64,000 nt of DNA from Allodiplogaster sudhausi. Its lineage: Eukaryota > Nematoda > Chromadorea > Rhabditida > Diplogasteridae. The notes beneath the pieces were generated by a model. That model was not told the DNA's origin. It worked only from the letters and a program-made list of their open reading frames with translations, and did not search any database. This document shows positions 57,005 to 64,000 of the stretch, piece by piece. Location of the stretch: the NCBI GenBank assembly GCA_945643635.1, contig CALZFC010000032.1, forward strand, positions 2,214,501 to 2,278,500, written 5' to 3'. Within the stretch, counting starts at the first letter, position 1, and every line of letters starts with the position of its first letter. A program made the position numbers and the translations under genes.

Positions 57005-58520
57005 TGAGCTTCTCCCTCCTCCCTCTGCTCCCTCGGCTACCACGGATATCGAATTGTTTTGTGCTTAATGTCGATATTCAAATAAAAAAAATGCAACATT
57101 ACATACATATATTCTGTATTCAGATGGAAATGCAATAAAAAATATAGTTTCTTCTGCTACAAATCACTCTATAGACCATCATACTGAGATACCAAATTTT
57201 TGTAAGCTAAAAGTCTCCATCAGTTGTTTAATAAGTGTAAAAATAAAGCATTTTCAGCCGCAGATGTAATCTTGGTCGAAGTAGGTTTGAGCGGTCGACG
57301 AACATGATAAAGAGCGCTCAGCGCTCGTTGTTCTATCCCCGAAGTTCGTCGCAGCTTCCCAAAAATTCTAACACACACATTTCTAGCCTATATAATTGTG
57401 ATTATGATGATAGAAAAGGACATCTATCTGATCTATATGAGTTTTTCTTGTACATTTTTTTGCAGTTTGGAATGGCTTTCTTTTTCTTTCCACCCGCTGG
57501 CAACAACCATCGCCATCCCAATCTCCAATATGAGCGTCAACACCACATTGCATTTTGCTTGGCAAATGAAGGACTCTTCGAGAGACGATACCGACTCTCG
57601 CCCGCAAACATCGATATTCATTACTAAAGGTATATTCTCATATTAAGACCACGAACACCAACTCACGCTTGAAAATTAAAGAAATCAATCTAAATATAAG
57701 AAAAGCATATCTACCTTCTAACAAGCTTGGAATAGGACAGCACAGCGAAAGGATTTACAATATCATTGAAACAGTTGTTTAAAAAAGAATGAGTGTTGCA
57801 AACCTTCTCGTCGATTACAAGAAGGTCGGCGATGGTGCGTTATGCGGACCGCTTGGCGCCGCTGTCGCATCAGGTCCACTGCGCCATACAAGGAGCTCAT
57901 GGGCGCGGTGAATATGCGGAGTCCTCGATAAATAATCAAATTAAAAATGTGCAACTACGTAACAAAGAAATGAATAAGAAGGAATTTTTTAAAGCAAACA
58001 TCTCTTTGCCTTAAGGCTTAGTCCTAAAAGCACACTAGATTATAATAATAAAGTACTTGCAAAAAATTGCTGTAGCAAACCTTCTTGTCGACTGCAAGAA
58101 GGTCGCCCAGGATGCGAAGACTGCTTGGCGCCGCTGTCGCGCCCGCTCTCCGTGCAGCTTTTCCACTGCATCATACGAGGACGCGGTGAATCCGAGGAGT
58201 CCTGTAACTCCAGAAAGAATCTAATTAGAAATGAAAACAGCAACACAAAGAGGAATAAGAAGAACATTTTAGCGCAGACTAGATTTGAGAATCGAGCAGC
58301 TTGGCACCAAGCTTCTTACCGCGAAAGCCACCAAGCAACATGAAACAATGTGCAGTATTTCAAGTGTAATGCATCCAAAACGAATAAAAACGGTTGATTT
58401 ATAAAAGAACAAATAAGAAAAGCATATCAGCGTCGAAATATTATAAGAAAAAATGATGAACGACACTGGTACGAAGGTTCGTTCATCATTTTTTCAAAAA
58501 TGTTCGTCGACGATCAGAGA
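57005..58520. other. Intergenic DNA with an exon candidate and a tandem duplication
   Basis: A plus-strand exon candidate (57464-57628) lies between TTTTTTGCAG and a GTATAT donor; one frame reads NMSVNTTLHFAWQMKDSSRD. 57795-57935 and 58075-58215 are diverged copies of one another (GCAAACCTTCT, GAAGGTCG, GCTTGGCGCCGCTGTCGC words), apparently duplicated exon DNA with no intact frame across both. A hairpin of AAAATGATGAACGA / TCGTTCATCATTTT lies at 58450-58497. Confidence 0.45.
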
Positions 58521-58978
58521 AGTAAGCTTTAACGTGGAACAATGGAGAGAAACAGACAAACATGCTCCCCCATTACTCCAAAAACTCTCCTACTTTTGCA
58601 CACTATTTCTTCAGCGATGAACGTTCATCGCTGCTTCCATCGCTCAGCGCGGAGCGAAAATGTTTAACGCTCGAAAATGTTCGACGAACTCCCGTGAATA
58701 AGCATATAAATGTTCAACGATCTTTCATATCTGCGTTCATCTCTTGTTCATCTAACGTTCGTCCATCTTCGATAAGATTGCATGTGCGGCAGTTTAAGAA
58801 TTTATGCGGAGAAGTGGAAAAGAGTGTGTTTCAGTAAAATGCGTTTGTTTTCCAAAGAACAAGATTTGCACAACGAAGAACAGCATATTCGGTAGAAATA
58901 TTTTTTTCATTTACATTCAATTGAATTTTGTTTGGAGGGGGGAGACGCGGAGAACGAGAGGTGTTGAGAACCATTTAT
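58521..58978. other. Intergenic stretch rich in GTTCATC-type words
   Basis: 58600-58770 repeats words of the form CGTTCATC, GTTCAACGATC and CGTTCGTCC many times, an irregular degenerate repeat. No gene was recognised. Confidence 0.4.
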
Positions 58979-59564
58979 TCAAGGTGTACTTCTAAAAAAA
59001 TAATAATTCATGAAATCATCAAACAGCTTGTCGCAGTTGGTGGAAGATGGAACATAGTATCTCAAGATACAAAAGGCAATAATTGAGAGAAAAATTAGGC
59101 AGGAACCCAATGTTGTTGCTATGAGAGCCGTGGTGTGAAGCCGGGGAGATTCCTGAATAATTTATCAATTTTATTATTTGCATACCATCATATTTCGCCA
59201 TTACTGCATATCTTGAGTGTTCTTCCATTGATTTCCAGTGGGCCCTGCGCAGGTTTGCTGCAACACTCCACCCGGTTGAACAAATCGAGCGCGCATGGTT
59301 GCAGTCATCGGGGATGCATGATCCGCACCGCTCCCAACGCCGTACGCACACATTTCCATAACGTCTTTCCCAAGGGCTCCTTTAACAAAGACTTCAGTAT
59401 TTGATAAATAAAAAATATATAAAAAATATAAATAATAAAGATTACCTTACCATTAGCCGTTTGACAAAGCGGCGGGAGGACTCTCCGTGGCGGACGGAGT
59501 TCGGGCGTTCCCACATATGCTCCTTCTTGAGGCCCTCCGCCCCCCATGACCTCCTGTTCCTTCT
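58979..59564 (-). CDS. Single-pass membrane protein with small cysteine-rich ectodomain (5' incomplete)
   Basis: Two exons join in phase: 59205-59379 and 58979-59152. The first encodes CVRRWERCGSCIPDDCNHAR and SICSTGWSVAAN, a six-cysteine cluster. The second encodes a membrane span (TTALIATTLGSCLIFLSIIA) and a 24-residue tail ending FMNYYFFRSTP. An upstream exon with good splice sites (59451-59564) reads KEHMWERPNSVRHGESSRRF in one frame, but its phase does not match the next exon, so the 5' structure is unresolved. No family was recognised with confidence. Confidence 0.5.
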
Positions 59565-60033
59565 CTGTAAATGAAAGAAGGCTAATTGGAAGGATTGTGA
59601 ACAGAAGAAGGCTAACTGGCAGGATTTGCCAGCAAGAAGGCTAACAGGAAGGATTTTGCACACCGAAGAAGGCTAACAGGAAGGATTGTAAAAAGTAGAA
59701 GGGTAATTCGCAGGAGTTCCTGTTGGAAGGCCAAACCAACATGATTTGGAAGGCTAACTGACAGGAAATTCGAAAATGCCTAATTCAGAAATTGCACCTA
59801 GCGAACAAGTTTAGACAAGTTTAGGAAACGCACGATATAAAGTGTATTTACAAAAAGTGCATAATACAAAAAATTAAGTGCAGATGAAAGAAAAAGTGAG
59901 TGGTAATATTTACAAATAGCGCATGGTGCACCTAACGAAAAAGTCCTGCCAGTTAGCCTTCCTGCGCGCATTTGGAAGGCTAAGCGGCGGACCTGCCGGC
60001 AGGCCTTCCACAATCCTGCCAGTTAGCCTGTTT
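59565..60033. mobile_element. Foldback-type element with GAAGGCTAACNGGCAGGATT tandem arms
   Basis: The left arm (59565-59775) has about seven ~30-bp units containing AGAAGGCTAACAGGAAGGATT. The right arm (59940-60033) has the inverted units TCCTGCCAGTTAGCCTTCC. The ~165-bp centre is AT-rich. The architecture (tandem units facing each other) parallels the 6.28-7.69 kb element, but no clean target duplication was found. Confidence 0.65.
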
Positions 60034-60990
60034 TGATTTCAGAGTTGAAGAGCTTCTAGCTTCTTGCCTGCTATTGACTGCCGAATTGTATTCCCATCGC
60101 TTCCCGGTCTCCTGCAGCGCTACCTTCACGAATGTCTCCAGTCTGACTGTCTATTCGCGAATTGCCTATAAAAGACTCGTTTCCATTAATGTTAGATGTA
60201 AAGAATCCCTTTACTTCATTTATTAGTTTCAACAGGTTGCACAGTTAATTGTCGTGCAATATTTCTCTGCTTATTTGTTAATTACGGTTCTCACAAATGA
60301 TGCAACTGTAAGGGGCTTGATTGCATCAATGTGATCTATGTGCAATATTTAGCATTTTTTCGCACTGAATATTGAAATGAAACAACATTTGATTGCAAAA
60401 TTATAGACCTGTGGGAGGTTGAATCCAAGAAATCAAAACAGTCATCGGTTCCCGAGCATATTAGGTATTGCGCCTGAAGAGTTGGTGGCGGCGAAATTCT
60501 CATAATCGTTCGTAAATATAGAGGAGTCTACATAATTAATATTTACTTGTTCATACAAACATGAATGTAGCATGTATTTAAAAAATACGTACGAATATGC
60601 AAATTTCGCATTACTGAAGTACGACAGATTCTTGATTATTGTTCATGGCCAACCTCGCATGCACGCGCAGTCCATCAAAACACGATGAAGAGGAAGAAGA
60701 CGACTGATGATATCTCAATAATATGGTGTCCTGATTTTGTTCAAATGATTTTTGGTCAAATACTTGGGCACTTTTCCATCGCATTCAAACTAAAATGTGT
60801 TCCGGCCGAAAGGAAGTTTTACTGAGTTTTTTTTTTCGAAAATTTTCTTGATATCTGTCTTTCAGACAGTGTTCTGCTTTCTGTTACTTTTATGATAAAT
60901 CTACTAAGGCCATGGCCTAAGTTATTATTCGCCAAGTATACAGTACTCTTTCGGAAACTTCCTTTAAATGAGCGAGATAATGAGTGCAGA
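60034..60990. other. Unassigned AT-rich stretch
   Basis: No splice-supported exon. Near 60960 the words GGAAACTTCCTTTAAA resemble the right tip of the TTAA-flanked miniature elements, but no left partner was found. Confidence 0.4.
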
Positions 60991-62130
60991 AACACTTACC
61001 TAACATTGTTAGACGAGAGTATGTAGAGAAGTCACGTTTATGGTGACAGAATTTCAAAGTGACGTCATTGTAAAATTGTAAAATTGTCACGTGTATGGCG
61101 ACACAATCTCAAAGTTAGAAGTGAACGAGATAGTCTAAATGGAGATGGACGAAGAGTCTAAATGACATGCATACGTCGCAAGGGAAACTAAAGCATCGAT
61201 GAGGAGTTGATCACTTTCTATCATTTATTACTTTTCTCTTTCTTTCTCTCTCTCTTTCTCTCTCCTTCTGTTCTCTCTCATCTCTCCTTCTTCACCATCT
61301 TTTCCACATGCTTTCTCACTTCTTGTTTTCTTAGTCATCATCCTCCTCACTCAGCCTGTGAAATGTCCACCACTCAAACCAGAAATATTTCTTTCTTTCC
61401 AGGCTGTAAATAATTTTTAAACAATTATCAATTTGGACCATCAAGTAATATTGAACGCTTTATGAATTTCCGATGTTCGATCTACGTTATCAGCTCGATT
61501 TCTCGTGCCCTAGGGGGCTCTGAGATAAGTATGTTTGATTGTGCGCGGAGAGATGTATGGAAGTTATAAATATACAGGCACTTCTGACACCCTTGCCATG
61601 ACGAAAACTGCATAGATGTTGTGAAGAAAGAGAAGCTGGAATGTGCATCTACAATTAGAGAAAATTAATATTGGAAAGAAGGAAACTTGTGTGCTTTGAA
61701 TGGTGGACATTTCTTTTTTTAGCTGATTGTGAGAGAGAGAGGGTGATGATGACTAATCAAACGAGAAGGGAGTGAGCATGTAGGGAAGCTGGTGAAGAAG
61801 GAGAGAAAAGAAAAAAAAGAGGAGGGAGAGAGAAAAGAAGGAGAGAAATAATCAGGAAGGAGAGAGAAAGGAAGGAGAGATGAGAGAGAGAGAGAAAGAG
61901 AGAAAGTAATAAGTCGTTGAACATGATCGACTATTCTTCTAGGGACTACGATGACAACACCTCATTCCCTTTTTTTGCCCTCTGGATGTATTTACATATG
62001 CTTCCCCCTTCTCAATGAATGACTCTCCATTCACTTCTTACTTTCAGATCCTGTCGCCATATACGCGAATTGACTTTGAAATTCTGTCAACATATATATA
62101 TATACGTGACTTCTCTGCAAGCACACGTCA
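60991..62130. repeat. Segmental repeat, copy 3
   Basis: Collinear with 42020-43095 throughout, ending at the CTGTCGCCATATACGCGAATTG / AAATTCTGTCA block and a short (TA)n. The poly-C run of the other copies is missing here. Confidence 0.85.
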
Positions 62131-62335
62131 GTTAACACATAATATTAGGTAAATGTTTCTATCTCGCTCATTTACAATAGGAAATCTGCAAAATGAACAT
62201 TTTTTTTTCGAAACCAGTGTGCGGTGTGGAGTAGAATGATGTATTGGAGATTATTTCAACACATTAAGAATAAAAGGGAATTTTTAGGCGATAAAGCATG
62301 CTTTATATTAATGCAAATCTAGAAACATTCTGCAG

Positions 62336-63206
62336 CCAGACGAAATGAGCCCCACGACCCGGCCTACGGCTTCAGTTCGTACTTTAAGCCGGTTGTGCAA
62401 GAACTCGAAGAAGGCGAGCACTTTGTTGTTGTTGTTGAAAAAGAGCTCAAAATTCATGTTTAAACTTGCGCCTTAAAATAGAAAAAATTTGTGACTTAAA
62501 GTGAATATAGTCAAGAAAAGGCAAATAAATTAGGCTGACTTTCGTGCTCTCTTACTCATTTTATTTAATGTGTCTGATTGTGAGGTTCTGTTAAAGATTT
62601 TTTTTTTTTTCTCTAGCACTAGCATGTTTTAATTGTAAGAATATCAGTGAAAAAATTGTGCTGTATTTATGATCTGCAGGCAACAGCGCGCTTCTCACCA
62701 TCTTTATGCTGATCGGCGTTCTTATTCCTTTCATCGTTGCAGCAGGCAGTTTGTATTTTGCGTATCGGTTTGCCATTTGGCACTGGATAAGAGAATTGTC
62801 ACCCGTTGCAGCTTTCCTTGAAATACTCAATGCGTGCCAAGACGATAATCGAACTGTGTTCCGGGCATGAGGAGGAGGTTCAGTCCTTTTTGTTCCAAGA
62901 CCACAACAACGGCTGAACCTTCCACATCTGCTCCTGCACCTAAAATGGCCGCAGAGGTAAGACTGCACATATTTGGTGGGATATTTCGGTCTTTTCAAAT
63001 AAAATCTTCCGTCTTTCTTTAATTGATTTAATTGATGTTTCCGCCAGACATCTGACGCCGTTTCAAGTATCCTCTACATCGCTCTTCCAGTTGGAATAGT
63101 CATCTTTGGTCTGGATGACATTTCTTCCTTAATTGAAATTTCAATTATATTTTTTTTCATTCTGATTATCAATGACGAAATTAAAAAAAAAAAACCAATA
63201 TGTTAG
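62336..63206 (+). CDS. Membrane protein exons, structure incomplete
   Basis: Four plus-strand segments with good acceptors: 62336-62424 (DPAYGFSSYFKPVVQELEEG), 62680-62870 (membrane span LLTIFMLIGVLIPFIVAAGS, then YRFAIWHWIRELSPVAAFL to a stop), 62900-62956 (TTTTAEPSTSAPAPKMAAE) and 63048-63206 (SSILYIALPVGIVIFGLDD, then a second hydrophobic run to a stop). The last two join in phase 0. The first two do not join cleanly, so there may be two overlapping or damaged gene copies. The Thr-rich segment followed by a membrane span recalls the 15-kb gene. Confidence 0.45.
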
Positions 63207-64000
63207 AAGTTAGTAGGTAAAATTTGTTTGATGGCAGTAATATAAATGTAAAATTCGTTGTTTCTTGTTATTAATAAAAGCTTGAAAACGCCCCTTTCGA
63301 AGAAGATTATGCAAATTGTAAATCGCATTCTTTGTTGCCAATCTTATCATGAGCTATTGAAAAATCTTCGTTAAACGGTGAAAAATGATGTGTTGCTGAA
63401 AAATAGAAATACTGTTTTATTTCTGTCCTGACAACCGGTATCAGCGTTTTGGTGGGTCTCTACAAAGGAATGGCGAAGAAAAGGAGAATGTGATGGAAAA
63501 TGGTCAGAACGCTTAAGAGGTTCGCTCCCGTAACAGTGTAAAAAAAATTTTATACGCAGAATTTTTTTCTTCCTCTCCATTTTCACCATACTCCACTTTC
63601 CGGCCCCCCACTTGCCGACTCTCAACTTTCCACTCCGCCGTCCCAGTAACAAGGGCCTCTCGAAGATGGTTGCCTTCGGTCCGCTCTCACCTCTCCGGCG
63701 CTCGCAAAATTTAAATATCGTCTGCCTTATTTGTAAAAAAAAATCCATCCAACCTTTATTGTGAGGCAGCATCGACCAAAAGAGGCCAAAAATGTTAATA
63801 ATACAAATATGTTTTAACAGAGCCTCTCTGTACGAATCAAGCAGCCTTCCATGGGCGCATGCCCCGCGATAATCGCAGAGATGACGATCGCATCGATCAC
63901 GCACACCTGTAAAGACTCTTTTAAGTAATCGTGAAGTGAAACTTATGGATATTTATTTAGGTAATAAGTTGTACGTCTACAATCAATTCAGCGAGGGAAG
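63207..64000. other. Unassigned right edge
   Basis: AT-rich with a C/T-rich patch at 63575-63650. A minus-strand frame (63371-63904) is open for 177 codons, but its composition and lack of splice motifs give little support. The word CCTCTCTGTACGAATCAAGCA near 63822 resembles CCTCTCTGTAAGAGTCGAGCA at 20811. Confidence 0.35.

Noticed and set aside
63371..63904. 177-codon minus-strand open frame as a gene
   Set aside because: Mixed composition, no signal peptide or domain, and no start context or splice motifs; kept only as unassigned.
1..64000. CRISPR arrays, bacterial operons, ribosome binding sites
   Set aside because: The window is eukaryotic by its spliced genes; no regular repeat-spacer pattern exists apart from tandem satellites without unique spacers.

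Overview
This is a eukaryotic window and almost certainly a nematode chromosome segment. The coding regions are interrupted by short-to-medium GT-AG introns whose acceptors often read TTTCAG or TTTTAG. The recognisable genes are an NK-2 class homeobox gene, a serpentine chemoreceptor-like gene, and several small secreted or single-pass proteins with nematode-type ET/Ly6-like cysteine patterns. A rhabditid or diplogastrid nematode is my inference; no marker settles the genus. I reassembled genes exon by exon from splice motifs and phase. Nearly all long uninterrupted frames in the window are read through simple repeats and are not genes.

Layout. 1-14 kb is repeat country. It holds a dispersed repeat with about 15 copies, long CT/GA tracts, a 17-bp minisatellite, a TTAA-flanked miniature element (3.3-3.7 kb), a complete 1,400-bp foldback element with an 8-bp target duplication (6.28-7.69 kb), and a 1-kb satellite packed with heat-shock-element-like sites (11.28-12.31 kb). 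That satellite lies between two inverted ~0.7-kb repeats. 15.07-18.85 kb (+) holds an ET/Ly6-like, Thr-rich, single-pass membrane protein gene with a 1.66-kb near-palindromic element in one intron. 19.4-23.5 kb (-) is a serpentine receptor-like gene with a truncated relative of the same palindrome in another intron.

26.6-34.8 kb (-) is the clearest gene. It is a nine-exon NK-2 homeobox gene whose exon phases all agree and which encodes 384 residues. Its introns are loaded with CT tracts on the coding strand. 34.8-40.9 kb is mainly CT/GA tracts plus a complete Tc1/mariner-like miniature element (37.55-38.26 kb) and a second TTAA-flanked element.

40.9-63.2 kb is a cluster of small secreted or membrane protein genes, mostly on the minus strand: a secreted protein with an apparent frameshift at a G6 run (40.9-41.9 kb), two paralogous secreted cysteine-rich proteins (43.2-44.1 and 50.0-51.1 kb), and a CC-motif membrane protein (46.5-47.0 kb). 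It also holds a decayed minus-strand relative of the 15-kb gene (55.1-56.9 kb) and further fragments. Segmental duplications at 42-45, 50-52.7 and 61-62.1 kb explain the cluster's structure.

The most unusual signals are the heat-shock-element satellite and its inverted-repeat flanks, the foldback elements, and the reciprocal damage in the two ET/Thr-rich membrane genes. No CRISPR array, operon or convincing functional tRNA is present. I have no expression or homology data; family assignments rest on motif recognition.
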